From Lachnospiraceae bacterium (GTDB lineage Bacteria > Bacillota > Clostridia > Lachnospirales > Lachnospiraceae), in NCBI GenBank assembly GCA_016281275.1, contig JAEEIH010000086.1, positions 1 through 43,522 of the forward strand: a DNA stretch of 43,522 nt, given 5' to 3'. Below are positions 30,861 through 40,486 of this stretch, piece after piece (positions within the stretch are counted from its first letter, which is position 1; the number at the start of each line of letters is the position of its first letter). The translations under genes and the position numbers were made by a program. The notes beneath the pieces were generated by a model, which searched no databases, had not been told where the DNA came from, and saw nothing but the letters and a program-made list of their open reading frames with translations.

Positions 30861-32762
30861 TCTGCTCGTAAGGAAGTAAACAAATTCATCCTCCGGTATG
30901 GGTTTCGAAAAATAATAACCCTGGTAAAAGCTGAATTCCATATCGGAAATCACTCCGAGAAGATTGTCGGTTTCGATTCCGCATGCTACCGCTTTGAGGT
31001 TCAGATCACGTATCATGCGAACCATGTTGCCCGTAACAATCTTACATTTGTCGCTTAGCAGCGAATTCCATATTACCGATCTGTCAAACTTCACATATCT
31101 GACAGGGAACCTGACTATTTTCTCCGCATTCGTAGCGGCCGTGCCGAAATTATCGATTGTAAATGTCATTCCGTAATCCGTCAGCTTCTTTATGTTGCCC
31201 ATCATCGTGCTGTTCTCGTCAACCATGAACGCCTGATCTGTGATTTCAAGGTTGATGAAACCCGGCGAAAGGTGATATTTTTTAGCGATCGATATAAGCT
31301 TATCCGCCATATCCGATCTGATGCACTGCATATATGAGATGTTTATGTCTATAAAGTCCATTCCGAGAGAATGAAGATTATATTTTGAAGCGATGCTGCA
31401 CACCCGGCTGAACACAAGCTCACCAAGCTTGCCCATAAGTCCGTTCTTCTCGGCAACAGGGATAAATTCCGAGGGATAAATAAGCCCGAGCTCTTTGTCC
31501 TCGATCCTCAGCAATGCTTCAGCCGAAACAAAATCGGAATTCTCACTGTTAAAGATCGGCTGAAAATACACGATAAAAGACTCATTCTTGATAGCCCTCA
31601 TCAACGCCGAGTACACCTTCAGCTCTCTGTCATAATAGTCAAATCTCGATGTGTTGAGGAAAACGATCGAATCCGAATCATTCTCTTTTTCCTTCTTGTC
31701 CTTAACATAAGAAAGCGCCTTGTAGATATGATCGAACGAATAGAAAGCATCATATCGGAACGCATATATCTTCGGCGAAAGTGTTTTCTTCATATCAAGG
31801 TCAAAGCATATTTTGTCAACCTGATTTGAAACACGGACAACAACCTCTCTGACATCCTGAGTCGTAATTATCGCGAAAGACAGCTCATCAATAATGAATA
31901 CGTTTTTCTTCTTGCATACCTCGTGAAGCATGCTTATGATCCTATTCTCAAGTTCAGTTCTCTTTGTCTCCGGAAGCGCCTCGACAACAAGTCCCATATT
32001 GTCAATGCCAAGGAAGAACACAGAAAACTTCCTGCCATCGCTTAACTTATTGTCTACGCTGTCAAGAAAGCATCGTTCATTAAAGCAGAGATTGTATTTG
32101 TAGTAATAAAGGTACGGATCCTGAAGCGTCGTGTACAAAAGCATACCGACGATCATATATGCGTAGGCAAAGAGCTTGATATCAAGTTCTTCCGCAAAAA
32201 CAATCTGCCATATTCCTGCCAAAACAAGAAACATACAACTCAAGACCACAGCAACAATACCCGATTTCGAAAGCTTTTCCCTGAAAAGGAATGCCAATAT
32301 GAGTATTATAGAAAACGTAAATAATCCCACATAATAAGGGATAAGATATAAAGGTCCTCTCGTCACCACCCCGTCAGAAATCGATAAAACCCAACCCGTA
32401 AACGGTGTCGTAACGATTATGCCGGACATGATAACGACATAAACAAAAACAACGATCTTGAAGGCCTTTAAAAGCTTTCGATACGACATTACCGCAAGGA
32501 AATAACGAAGTACTATGTAAGTCAGGAAATACGCGCAAAAAATGCCTGTAACTCTGATGGAATACCACCATTCCACGCTTAAGGAAAAGATCCCGGAATG
32601 ATCCATATCAAGGACGATTTCCGCGCACGACAAAACAATGAGGAAAGCAAGGTACAGACTGTAATAGTATCCGCTCTTCATGAATATATTACGTCTGAGA
32701 TAATATGTAAAAAGCATTATGAGCGACACGCAAAGCGCCGTAATATCAAAGCATAATGACAT
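30852..32762 (-). CDS. Membrane EAL-domain protein with a degenerate catalytic loop
   Basis: The 636-aa protein has seven hydrophobic helices (residues 1-210), in the style of 7TM sensor N-termini, a middle region (about 225-370) that looks like a worn GGDEF domain without its GG(D/E)EF motif, and an EAL domain (about 382-632). EAL is intact as EALLR (415-419). INIS, LEIT, VKFD (K558), GIET (E597) and YQGYYFSKP are also kept. But the DDFGTG loop is DNFGTA (537-542), with Asn for the second Asp and the glycine lost. Activity as a c-di-GMP phosphodiesterase is therefore doubtful; it may bind c-di-GMP as a sensor. The ATG (32762) has GGAGGT 12 nt upstream. It is the second of two tandem paralogues, 20 nt apart. 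Confidence 0.9.
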   Translation of the reverse strand: MSLCFDITALCVSLIMLFTYYLRRNIFMKSGYYYSLYLAFLIVLSCAEIVLDMDHSGIFSLSVEWWYSIRVTGIFCAYFLTYIVLRYFLAVMSYRKLLKAFKIVVFVYVVIMSGIIVTTPFTGWVLSISDGVVTRGPLYLIPYYVGLFTFSIILILAFLFREKLSKSGIVAVVLSCMFLVLAGIWQIVFAEELDIKLFAYAYMIVGMLLYTTLQDPYLYYYKYNLCFNERCFLDSVDNKLSDGRKFSVFFLGIDNMGLVVEALPETKRTELENRIISMLHEVCKKKNVFIIDELSFAIITTQDVREVVVRVSNQVDKICFDLDMKKTLSPKIYAFRYDAFYSFDHIYKALSYVKDKKEKENDSDSIVFLNTSRFDYYDRELKVYSALMRAIKNESFIVYFQPIFNSENSDFVSAEALLRIEDKELGLIYPSEFIPVAEKNGLMGKLGELVFSRVCSIASKYNLHSLGMDFIDINISYMQCIRSDMADKLISIAKKYHLSPGFINLEITDQAFMVDENSTMMGNIKKLTDYGMTFTIDNFGTAATNAEKIVRFPVRYVKFDRSVIWNSLLSDKCKIVTGNMVRMIRDLNLKAVACGIETDNLLGVISDMEFSFYQGYYFSKPIPEDEFVYFLTSRLS

Positions 32763-32782
32763 TTCAGGTCATGTACCTCCTT

Positions 32783-34690
32783 TCATCTTTTTGTATGAGC
32801 ATTAAGAAATTCAATATAATCGTCCTCATAGAGAGGCTTTGAAAAATAGTATCCCTGGAAAAGATCGAATCCCATCGAATAAAGGGAACGATAGAGTTCC
32901 TCGCTCTCAACACCGCATGCGACAGCCTTGTAGCCGAGTTCCTTGATCATTTTTACAAGGTGCATGAGAATAGCCTTGTTTTCGGATCCGAGTGCAGAAC
33001 TGACTATTGTATGTCTGTCAAACTTAATGTATTTAACGGGGAATCCGGTAATCTTGTCAGCGCTCGAGAATACACACCCGAAATTATCAATAGCAAAAGA
33101 CATGCCTTTTCTTTTAAGGCTTAACACATTTTCAAGAATAATACCTTTGTCCTTTATGCAAGAGCTCTCCGAGATCTCAATTCCGAAAATTCTCGGATCG
33201 ATCTCATATTTGCGGCATATGGCGCCCATGCTGTCGGAAAGCCTGTTTCCGATACACTGGGACTGCGAAATGTTAATATGCATGAAGATCGTGCCGAGGT
33301 CCTTAAGGTTATTACGTTTTAACGCTTTACAGACAAGTTCAAATATTCTGTCCCCGATCTGACCGGAAAGACCGTATTTATCGGAAACCGGAATAAATTC
33401 ATCAGGAAACAAAATACCGAGTTCGGGATCTCTCAGACGCATAAGAACCTCACACGAGGAATATGTATCGATGGAAACATCGTATATCGGCTGATAGCAA
33501 CACTCGAAATTGTTATTTGCAAGACCGTCGGTAATAGCGGAAAGAACGGCTCTTTCTCTCCGGTGCAGTCTGAAATCTTCTTTTTTGAGTTCAAAAAGAC
33601 GTTTTCCGCTGTCGGATCCCGGATTATGCGCCCTGAACAGATCCGCAGCAGTAAGACAATCCTCTCCGATTTCGATATCCTCTTTTCTGAGTACAGAAAC
33701 ATAAGGCTCTATCGGAAGGATCGATCCTACTCCCAGACAGATGTCACACACTTTTTTATATATGTTCTCCGCCGAATCATCCCTTATCTTTGAAATAGCG
33801 ATGGCAAAGATTCCGTTATCGAGATAAAAAACATTTTTTTTGCCAAATCCTTTAACCAGGCCGGAAACAAGCCTGTTTTCAATCCTTTCTATCATGTCTC
33901 TCTGAAGATAAAGGCTCATCATGGTAAAACCGACTATTCCGACATAAACGATACCCTCAAGATTATATCTTCGGAAATTGCCTTCAGCTATCTGCTTGAA
34001 TGCATGCTCGTTAAAACACATATTATATTGATAATAGTACTCGGAAGCATCCTCGATCGAAGTAAAAAGGAATAAAAGCGCCAATGCGCTTACCATACTC
34101 CCCGGCTGATATCTGGGAACGATAGACTGACTGGCAAATGCAAGAACAAGCGCAACTGTGGCTGCGACAAGAGAATACCTCTGATATTTTCTGATGTTCT
34201 GACCATATTTAATGATATAGACGGCAACAGCCACGTTGAATGTTATGATAACAACGGTAAAGAAGACATTATATATCGTTGAAGTATATACAATTCCTTT
34301 TTCAATGCCGAAAAAGAAGCCTGTCATGGGAGTGATCGCTATTCCGACGATCTCTGAGATTGCAAATGTTAAAAGAATGGCTTTCACATAGACAGGAAGC
34401 TTTTTGACTCCGAGAATAGCAAAGAAATAAAAAACTATACCGAAATAGAACGAGCAGAAAAAGAACATTGACAGACAAACGCTCGTCATGAGCGCTCCCT
34501 CGTTAACATTTTCGGGATCTGCCGTTATCCTGACTATTACCTCGTTTATGACGTTTACCATCGAAAGGACAATGATGCAAAAAAGGAAATAGAAGCCTGA
34601 CTTCTGATGAGTATTGCGTCTGGTAAAAAAAGCGATAAGAAGCACAGTCAAGAGACCTGCTGTCGCAAATGAAAAATCGCCTAATACCAT
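32783..34690 (-). CDS. Membrane EAL-domain protein, paralogue of the downstream gene
   Basis: The 635-aa protein has the same build: seven hydrophobic helices (1-212), a worn GGDEF-like middle region without its motif, and a C-terminal EAL domain (about 378-630). EAL is changed to EVLMR (414-418). INIS, EISES, YIKFD (K556), GVES (E595) and QGYYFSKP are kept. The DDFGTG loop is again DNFG, followed by CVF (535-541), so the second Asp is Asn as in its neighbour. The ATG (34690) follows GAGGAG. It lies downstream of ftsY after a duplicated hairpin (34700-34806) and forms a pair with the gene at 30852. The two may form a heterodimer (inference). Confidence 0.9.
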   Translation of the reverse strand: MVLGDFSFATAGLLTVLLIAFFTRRNTHQKSGFYFLFCIIVLSMVNVINEVIVRITADPENVNEGALMTSVCLSMFFFCSFYFGIVFYFFAILGVKKLPVYVKAILLTFAISEIVGIAITPMTGFFFGIEKGIVYTSTIYNVFFTVVIITFNVAVAVYIIKYGQNIRKYQRYSLVAATVALVLAFASQSIVPRYQPGSMVSALALLFLFTSIEDASEYYYQYNMCFNEHAFKQIAEGNFRRYNLEGIVYVGIVGFTMMSLYLQRDMIERIENRLVSGLVKGFGKKNVFYLDNGIFAIAISKIRDDSAENIYKKVCDICLGVGSILPIEPYVSVLRKEDIEIGEDCLTAADLFRAHNPGSDSGKRLFELKKEDFRLHRRERAVLSAITDGLANNNFECCYQPIYDVSIDTYSSCEVLMRLRDPELGILFPDEFIPVSDKYGLSGQIGDRIFELVCKALKRNNLKDLGTIFMHINISQSQCIGNRLSDSMGAICRKYEIDPRIFGIEISESSCIKDKGIILENVLSLKRKGMSFAIDNFGCVFSSADKITGFPVKYIKFDRHTIVSSALGSENKAILMHLVKMIKELGYKAVACGVESEELYRSLYSMGFDLFQGYYFSKPLYEDDYIEFLNAHTKR

Positions 34691-34699
34691 ACCCTGCTC

Positions 34700-34806
34700 C
34701 TCTTTAGAAGCGGTTTACAAACCGCTTCTGATTCCTTGCCCAAAACTTAACCATGTACCAAGGTTCTCTTTAGAAGCGGTCTACAAACCGTTTCTGATTC
34801 CTTGCC
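34700..34806. repeat. Duplicated 41-nt hairpin repeat upstream of the EAL pair
   Basis: A 41-nt unit (34700-34740) recurs at 34766-34806 with two changes, a period of 66 nt. Each copy holds an arm pair AGAAGCGGT/ACCGCTTCT around TTTACA-like loops. The first copy is a perfect 11-bp stem (34706-34716 with 34719-34729); in the second, the two changes (T to C and C to T) give one wobble and one mismatch on the plus strand. The left copy ends only 10 nt from the EAL start and includes the region of its Shine-Dalgarno. It does not match a c-di-GMP-I or -II riboswitch that I know. Confidence 0.65.
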
Positions 34807-34823
34807 TCCGCAATCAATCCGTG

Positions 34824-35765
34824 TCATTCTTCACCGGAATCGCTCTCATCAAACAAAGCCTGAGCGAATTCCTTCGGATCAAACCTCTGAAGATCTCCAA
34901 GCTTCTCGCCCACACCGATATATTTCACCGGTATCGAAAGTTCCTTCGCGATAGCTATCGCAATACCACCCTTTGCGGTCCCGTCAAGCTTGGTCAAAAT
35001 AATACCCGTTACCGGTGCCACTTCACTGAATTGCTTCGCCTGTACAAGCGCATTTTGTCCTGTCGTCGCATCAAGGACGATAAAAGTCTCTCTTCGCGCA
35101 CCGGGCATTTCTCTGTCCGTAACCCTGTTAATCTTTGCAAGCTCGTCCATAAGATTTTTCTTGTTATGAAGACGACCCGCCGTGTCGATCATTAAAATAT
35201 CGGCTTTTCTTGCTTTTGCGGCATTAAGGGCATCAAAAACAACGGCGGCGGGATCCGAGCCTTCGCTCTGTGAAATAAGCACCGCTCCCGCTCTGTCCGA
35301 CCATTCCGAAAGCTGATCGATCGCTCCCGCTCTGAATGTATCGGCCGCCGCAAGAATCACGCGTCTTCCTTTTTCTTTCAGAAGCGCTGCGAGCTTTCCG
35401 ATCGATGTGGTCTTGCCTACGCCGTTGACGCCGATAACCATAACAACGCCGCCCTTTTCTTCAAATTCATAGGCTTTTTCGTCCACTTGCATTTGACCGG
35501 CTATAATATCGATAAGAAGCTGTCTGACCTCAGCCGGTTCTCTGAGACCCAGTTCTTTCACCTTCGCGCGAAGCTCTTCTATGATATCCTCCGAAGCCTG
35601 CATCCCTATATCGGCCATAACAAGTATTTCTTCGAGTTCTTCATAAAAATCATCGTCAAGCTTCTTCGAGAAAAGCCCGCTGAGACCGTTAGCTATATTT
35701 TTACGGGTTTTGGAAAGACCGCTAAAAAGTCTTCCGAAAAAACCGCTTTTCTTTTCCTGTTCCAT
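34824..35765 (-). CDS. ftsY: Signal recognition particle receptor FtsY
   Basis: The 313-aa GTPase docks SRP-ribosome complexes at the membrane. A short, basic N-terminal part (no long acidic A domain) is followed by the N domain and the G domain, with P-loop GVNGVGKTTS (112-121), the DTFRAGA box, DTAGR and TKLDGTAKGG. Length is typical of Firmicutes. The ATG (35765) follows GAGGTATGATCA. It lies downstream of smc in the common rnc-smc-ftsY order and has a possible own promoter (35824-35852). No ffh is in the window. Confidence 0.97.
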   Translation of the reverse strand: MEQEKKSGFFGRLFSGLSKTRKNIANGLSGLFSKKLDDDFYEELEEILVMADIGMQASEDIIEELRAKVKELGLREPAEVRQLLIDIIAGQMQVDEKAYEFEEKGGVVMVIGVNGVGKTTSIGKLAALLKEKGRRVILAAADTFRAGAIDQLSEWSDRAGAVLISQSEGSDPAAVVFDALNAAKARKADILMIDTAGRLHNKKNLMDELAKINRVTDREMPGARRETFIVLDATTGQNALVQAKQFSEVAPVTGIILTKLDGTAKGGIAIAIAKELSIPVKYIGVGEKLGDLQRFDPKEFAQALFDESDSGEE

Positions 35766-35823
35766 TGATCATACCTCGTCAAAGCACACCGAAACGGTAG
35801 GTATAAAAATACTTACTACCATT

Positions 35824-35852
35824 AATATACTATAATTGAATACCATATTCAA
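35824..35852 (-). promoter_or_regulatory. Promoter candidate of ftsY
   Basis: TTGAAT (35847-35852), 17 nt, TATATT (35824-35829) on the minus strand, in the 98-nt smc-ftsY gap. The spacer is AT-rich, and the -35 overlaps an ATTGAAT/ATTCAAT dyad. Confidence 0.5.
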
Positions 35853-35863
35853 CAATTCAATAT

Positions 35864-38800
35864 CTACTTATCAAGCTCGTTTTCTATCATACTCACGCTC
35901 ACAAGAGTCGAAACACCCTTTTCCTGCATGGTGATTCCGTAAAGGATGTCGGCGCATGCCATGGTACCACGCCTGTGCGTGATGATAATGAACTGCGAAT
36001 GTCCCGTCAGCTTTTTAAGGAATGACGCGAATCTTCCGACATTTGAATCATCAAGAGCTGCTTCTATCTCATCAAGAAGGCAGAAAGGCGAAGGCTTGAG
36101 ATTCTGTATTGCGAACAAAAGCGCTATGGCGGTGAGTGCTTTCTCTCCACCCGAAAGCTGCATCATGTTCTGCAACTTCTTTCCCGGCGGTTGTGCAATG
36201 ATCCTGATTCCGGCTTCGAGAACATCTTCCCCCTCAACAAGCTCTATCTCTCCCTTTCCGCCGGCAAACAGATCCTTAAAGACCTTATCAAATTCTCTGT
36301 TCATCGCCTCAAACTGCTCTGCAAACTGCTTGCGCATCTTATCATCGAGGTCATTGATAATCTCATTTATGGATTCCCGTGATGCGATAAGATCTTCCTT
36401 TTGAGTCGTAAGAAGATTATATCTTTCCGAAACATTTTTAAAGTCCTCGATCGCTCCGATATTGACATCACCGAGATCCTTTATGGAACTCTTAAGAGCT
36501 GCAATATCCTTTCGCGCCGTGGATGGCTTAAAGTTCTCATCACTGAATTTCCTGGCTGTTGTAACGGTTAATTCGTATTCTTCCCAAATGTGACTGATCC
36601 AGCCGTCAAGAGATTCATTGATCCTGTCACGCTGGTTGGAAAGTCTCATGCCTTCCTTTTCAAGATCTGTAATTCTCGCTGTAAGCTGTTCCCACGAATC
36701 AAAAAATGATTTATGCTCTTTGGTAAGCTTTTCACGTTTTTGAACAATATCCTCTATTCTTTTATCAAGCTCTTCTATACGTTTTTTGTCTTCTTCCACC
36801 GACCGTTTAAGATCATCATTTTTTGCCTTGACGGCTGCAATATTCGCAATGACCTCATTACCGGATCTGTCCGATTCATCGATCATGGCGGTCAGGCGTT
36901 CTTTCTCCGAGGCAACTCTGGCAAGGTTTTCCCCGAGATACTCCGCAGCTTTTGCCACATTTGCTTCATCGATTCTGAGTTCCGATACGCTATCTATGGC
37001 TTTTTGCTTTTTATCGGCCAGCCCGGTCAACTCACTTTCGCGGACATTCCTGTTTGCCACAAGTTCCTCATGACGGGTCCGGCTTTTCTCAAGACCTTCT
37101 TGCGCTTCTTTGATCTTTTCCGCATTTTGAAGAAGTTCCGCGTCGAGTTCCTCTTTTTCTTTCGAAAGTCCCGCAGCAGCCGAAATAATATCATTTTTCT
37201 TCTTGGTTTCGTTTTCAAGGCTGACCTTAAGACTGTTGTAATCGATCGACATCCTGCCGATAAGAGTTCTGTACTCTTCGCTTTTTGCCTTTTTTGACTG
37301 ACGCTCCTTATTTATTTCTTCGTACCTCAACGAAGATTCCTTTATCTGTCGGTCGAGAGAGGCAATCTCATCTTCAAGCTCCTGCATAAGTCTCTTTCGC
37401 CCGAGAAGATTGGCGGCATTTTTAAACGCACCGCCCGCGATTGAGCCACCCGGTGCAAGCTGCTCCCCTTCAAGCGTGACAATCCTGAGATTATGGTCAT
37501 ATTTTCGGGCAATCACAAGAGCGTTGTCCACATTATCGACAACCACAAATGCTTTCAAAAGAAAAGTAAGCACCTTTTCATATTTTTTTTCGGTACGAAT
37601 GAGCGAATACGCATCACCGAGAACTCCTTTTTCCGAAAAAACGGAATCCTCAACAACCGTATTTCTGTGACCTATACCGTCAAGAGGAAGAAATGTCGCA
37701 CGTCCAAGTTTTTCCTCCTTAAGTCTTCCTATGATCTTCTTTGCTGTCTGTTCATCATCCACAACTATGTGCTGAATCGAGGCGCCAAGCGCAGTTTCAA
37801 CAGCGGTCTCATACTTCTTGTCGACATCGATAATGTCGGCAACCGGACCACTTATTCCTTTAAAATCACCGGACATCTCCATAACCTTTTTTACGGTTCC
37901 CTGATATCCTTCATATCGTTCGGTCATATCGGTAAGTGTTTCAAGTCGCGATTTGACCGCAGACTGTTTTCTGCGCAGTTCATTTACGGTATCAACTACT
38001 TTTTTTGCCTGCTCACCGCTCTGCGCGATCTCGTCAAGCATTTGCGCGAGACCGTCTTTCTTTTCTTTTAAGGCTTTCTCTGCTTCGGAAAGCTTTGAAT
38101 TCAATTCATCCGTGACGGCATCGGATTCTTCCGCAAGCCTGGCATTTGTAAGAAGCTTTGAAGCATTCTCACTTCGCCTGATATTGATCTGTTCAGTGAG
38201 CGCCTTATAACGTTCTATGCTCTGTTTGAGAAGCGCTTCGTCCGAAAGAAGACCGGCAAGCTCCCTGTCACATTCTCCGACACCTTCGGTGATCTTTGCC
38301 ATTTCTTCTTCGACCGATTTTAACGCATCATTTGCATCGCTCAGAGATGCGGTAACCTTTCTCTGCTTCCCGTCAATCTGTTCTTTCTGCTCGAGGAGTG
38401 CTTTTTCTTCATCGATACGCGCCGAGAGTTCCATCTTGATACCGGCGACGGTTTCGTCGGTTCTTTTTTTGTTTTCTTCGAGAGATTCTATCTGCTGGTC
38501 AAAGAGTCTTGTTTCACCCTCTTTTTTTTCAATTCCCACAAGAAGCTGCGTCTTGTAGCTTCGTCCTTCTTCGAGAGCTCCGGCATAATCATCAAGTGTT
38601 GCTTCGAGCTTTTCATATTCCGCCCTGGTGTTTTCATTCGCGGATTTTGTATTGCTCAGGTCTTCTTCCACTATTCTGAGCTTTTCTTCTACAGACTTTC
38701 TCAAAGAATCTGATTTGTCATATTCGCTGAGGAATGTATTAATCTCAAGATTTTTCAATTCATCACGAAGTTTCAGGTACTCCTTTGCAACAGCAGACTG

Positions 38801-39421
38801 TTTTTCAAGCGGTGAAAGCTGTGATTCAAGTTCCCTGATGATGTCCGTGACTCTGACGATATTGTCGTTGGCTTCGACAAGATTGGAAATTGCGATCTGT
38901 TTTCTCTTTTTATATTTGACAATTCCGGCAGCTTCATCAAAAAGCTCTCTCCTGTCTTCAGGCTTTGTACTGAGAATCCTGTCGATCTGTCCCTGACCGA
39001 TGATTGAATAGCCCTCCTTGCCGATTCCGGTGTCCATAAAGAGTTCATTAACATCCTTAAGCCTGCAGGCCGTTCCGTTTATAAGATATTCACTTTCTCC
39101 CGAACGGTACACTCTTCTGGCAACACTAACCTCATCATATGCTATCGGAAGCTTATGATCGCTGTTGTCAAATGTAATTTCCACATACGCAAACCCTATA
39201 GGACCTCTTGCCTCCGAGCCGGAGAAGATAACGTCCTGCATGTTAAAGCCACGCAAAAGCCTGGCGCTCTGTTCACCGAGAACCCATCTGACGGCGTCGG
39301 CAATATTACTCTTTCCGCTTCCGTTCGGACCCACGATAGCTGTGATTCCATCATGAAACTCAAGCTTTGTCTTAACAGCAAAGGACTTAAATCCGTGAAT
39401 GACTATATTTTTAAGATACAT
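35864..39421 (-). CDS. smc: Chromosome partition/condensation protein SMC
   Basis: The 1185-aa protein is full length for bacterial SMC. The N-terminal ATPase half has Walker A VGPNGSGKSNIADA (about 31-44) and a Q-loop. A long coiled coil, a hinge near the middle (from about 510 to 680, with GATFLPLDGIG-like sequence), the returning coiled coil, and the C-terminal half with signature LSGGEKALTAIALLFAI and Walker B PFCLLDEIEAALDD follow. It forms the SMC-ScpAB condensin that organises the chromosome. The ATG (39421) follows AACAGG. It lies after rnc (107 nt gap) and before ftsY. Confidence 0.98.
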   Translation of the reverse strand: MYLKNIVIHGFKSFAVKTKLEFHDGITAIVGPNGSGKSNIADAVRWVLGEQSARLLRGFNMQDVIFSGSEARGPIGFAYVEITFDNSDHKLPIAYDEVSVARRVYRSGESEYLINGTACRLKDVNELFMDTGIGKEGYSIIGQGQIDRILSTKPEDRRELFDEAAGIVKYKKRKQIAISNLVEANDNIVRVTDIIRELESQLSPLEKQSAVAKEYLKLRDELKNLEINTFLSEYDKSDSLRKSVEEKLRIVEEDLSNTKSANENTRAEYEKLEATLDDYAGALEEGRSYKTQLLVGIEKKEGETRLFDQQIESLEENKKRTDETVAGIKMELSARIDEEKALLEQKEQIDGKQRKVTASLSDANDALKSVEEEMAKITEGVGECDRELAGLLSDEALLKQSIERYKALTEQINIRRSENASKLLTNARLAEESDAVTDELNSKLSEAEKALKEKKDGLAQMLDEIAQSGEQAKKVVDTVNELRRKQSAVKSRLETLTDMTERYEGYQGTVKKVMEMSGDFKGISGPVADIIDVDKKYETAVETALGASIQHIVVDDEQTAKKIIGRLKEEKLGRATFLPLDGIGHRNTVVEDSVFSEKGVLGDAYSLIRTEKKYEKVLTFLLKAFVVVDNVDNALVIARKYDHNLRIVTLEGEQLAPGGSIAGGAFKNAANLLGRKRLMQELEDEIASLDRQIKESSLRYEEINKERQSKKAKSEEYRTLIGRMSIDYNSLKVSLENETKKKNDIISAAAGLSKEKEELDAELLQNAEKIKEAQEGLEKSRTRHEELVANRNVRESELTGLADKKQKAIDSVSELRIDEANVAKAAEYLGENLARVASEKERLTAMIDESDRSGNEVIANIAAVKAKNDDLKRSVEEDKKRIEELDKRIEDIVQKREKLTKEHKSFFDSWEQLTARITDLEKEGMRLSNQRDRINESLDGWISHIWEEYELTVTTARKFSDENFKPSTARKDIAALKSSIKDLGDVNIGAIEDFKNVSERYNLLTTQKEDLIASRESINEIINDLDDKMRKQFAEQFEAMNREFDKVFKDLFAGGKGEIELVEGEDVLEAGIRIIAQPPGKKLQNMMQLSGGEKALTAIALLFAIQNLKPSPFCLLDEIEAALDDSNVGRFASFLKKLTGHSQFIIITHRRGTMACADILYGITMQEKGVSTLVSVSMIENELDK

Positions 39422-39528
39422 AGATCAACCTGTTTCCTTACAATCAAAATACTATTCACACAAAACGATTACCGCACCGGGATCGCTATAAGGCACATTT
39501 TCCACCGCATGATGCAAAAAACCGAAGT

Positions 39529-40206
39529 TCAGTTCTCGAGCGCGGCTGCTGCTGCATGCTGCTGAGCTTCTTTTTTGCTCTTTCCCGTTCCGGTGCCTTT
39601 CAGTTCACCTTTGATATAGACACCGACCTTAAATATCTTGCTGTGATCCGGACCAATTTCTTCCAAGACCTTGTACTCGATCGGAACATTACCGTCATGA
39701 GCCCATAATAACTGCTGAAGTTCAGATTTATAATTTCTTACATGCAATGCTTCCGTATTATTCAAAAGATTTGAATGTACAAACACTACGGCCTCCTCAT
39801 AACCTCCTTCAAGGTATATCGCGCCGAGAATCGATTCAAATACGTCACACAGAATGGAACTTTTGTCTCTTCCGCCATGGAATTCTTCTCCTTTTCCGAG
39901 AATAAGATAATCGGGTATTTTAAGTCTCTTTGCGATTTGGGAGAGTGACTGTTCACAAACAAGCTGCGCCCGAGTACTTGAAAGCATCCCCTCACGTTTA
40001 TCAGGCATTCCGGAATAAAGATATTCGGAGACGATAAGCTCAAGCACCGCATCTCCGAGGAATTCAAGTCTTTCATAGCATTCTATTCCCTCGAGCATAC
40101 ATTCATTTTTATACGAGCTGTGCGTCAACGCCGTCTTTAATAGTTGTTTGTCCTTAAAAGCATAACCCAGTCGCTCTTCAAGACCGGTGTAATCTGTCTT
40201 TGTCAA
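39529..40206 (-). CDS. rnc: Ribonuclease III
   Basis: The 225-aa enzyme cuts double-stranded RNA in rRNA and mRNA processing. The RNase III signature ERLEFLGDAVLEL lies at residues 45-57. A second conserved acidic segment is DVFESILGAIYLEGG. The C-terminal double-stranded RNA-binding domain runs from YKSELQQLL to KKEAQQHAAAAAL. It starts with TTG at 40206, 1 nt after the acpP stop; the GGAGGT at the end of acpP is the ribosome binding site 5 nt away, so acpP and rnc are translationally coupled. No ATG is nearby in frame. Confidence 0.97.
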   Translation of the reverse strand: MTKTDYTGLEERLGYAFKDKQLLKTALTHSSYKNECMLEGIECYERLEFLGDAVLELIVSEYLYSGMPDKREGMLSSTRAQLVCEQSLSQIAKRLKIPDYLILGKGEEFHGGRDKSSILCDVFESILGAIYLEGGYEEAVVFVHSNLLNNTEALHVRNYKSELQQLLWAHDGNVPIEYKVLEEIGPDHSKIFKVGVYIKGELKGTGTGKSKKEAQQHAAAAALEN

Positions 40207-40207
40207 T

Positions 40208-40438
40208 TCAACCTCCGAGCTTTGCTATCTGACGGGCGGCATCACCCACCGTAACGATAGATTGGGCATCTTCATCACTTATCTCAATCTCAAATTGCTC
40301 CTCAATCGCCATGATTATTTGAAAAATATCAAGCGAATCAGCTCCAAGATCGTCGGAAAACGAAGTGTCCCCGTCTATAGATTCAGGCTCCACACCCATA
40401 ACCTGAGCAACAATCTTCTGTATTATCTCAAATTCCAT
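40208..40438 (-). CDS. acpP: Acyl carrier protein
   Basis: The 76-aa acidic protein has the phosphopantetheine site GADSLDIF (Ser35). The longest frame starts 15 codons further up, but the ATG at 40438 gives the standard 76-aa length and start MEFEIIQKIV. An AGGAG lies about 13 nt upstream, rather far, so translation may be weak. It carries acyl chains in fatty acid synthesis. It sits between plsX (48 nt) and rnc (overlapping sites); the fab genes are not in the window. Confidence 0.95.
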   Translation of the reverse strand: MEFEIIQKIVAQVMGVEPESIDGDTSFSDDLGADSLDIFQIIMAIEEQFEIEISDEDAQSIVTVGDAARQIAKLGG

Positions 40439-40486
40439 ATAAACATTAAAACTCCTGTTATTCTTTTTCAATAAATCGTTCACGTC

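Noticed and set aside
34700..34806. c-di-GMP riboswitch before the EAL pair
   Set aside because: The conserved GEMM core was not found; only two simple hairpins are seen.
34700..34806. CRISPR array
   Set aside because: Only two repeats with a 25-nt gap, no cas genes, and the repeats are upstream of a gene's ribosome site.
36713..37297. 194-codon plus-strand frame inside smc
   Set aside because: Phe/Ile-rich antisense of a Lys/Glu-rich coiled coil, a common artefact.
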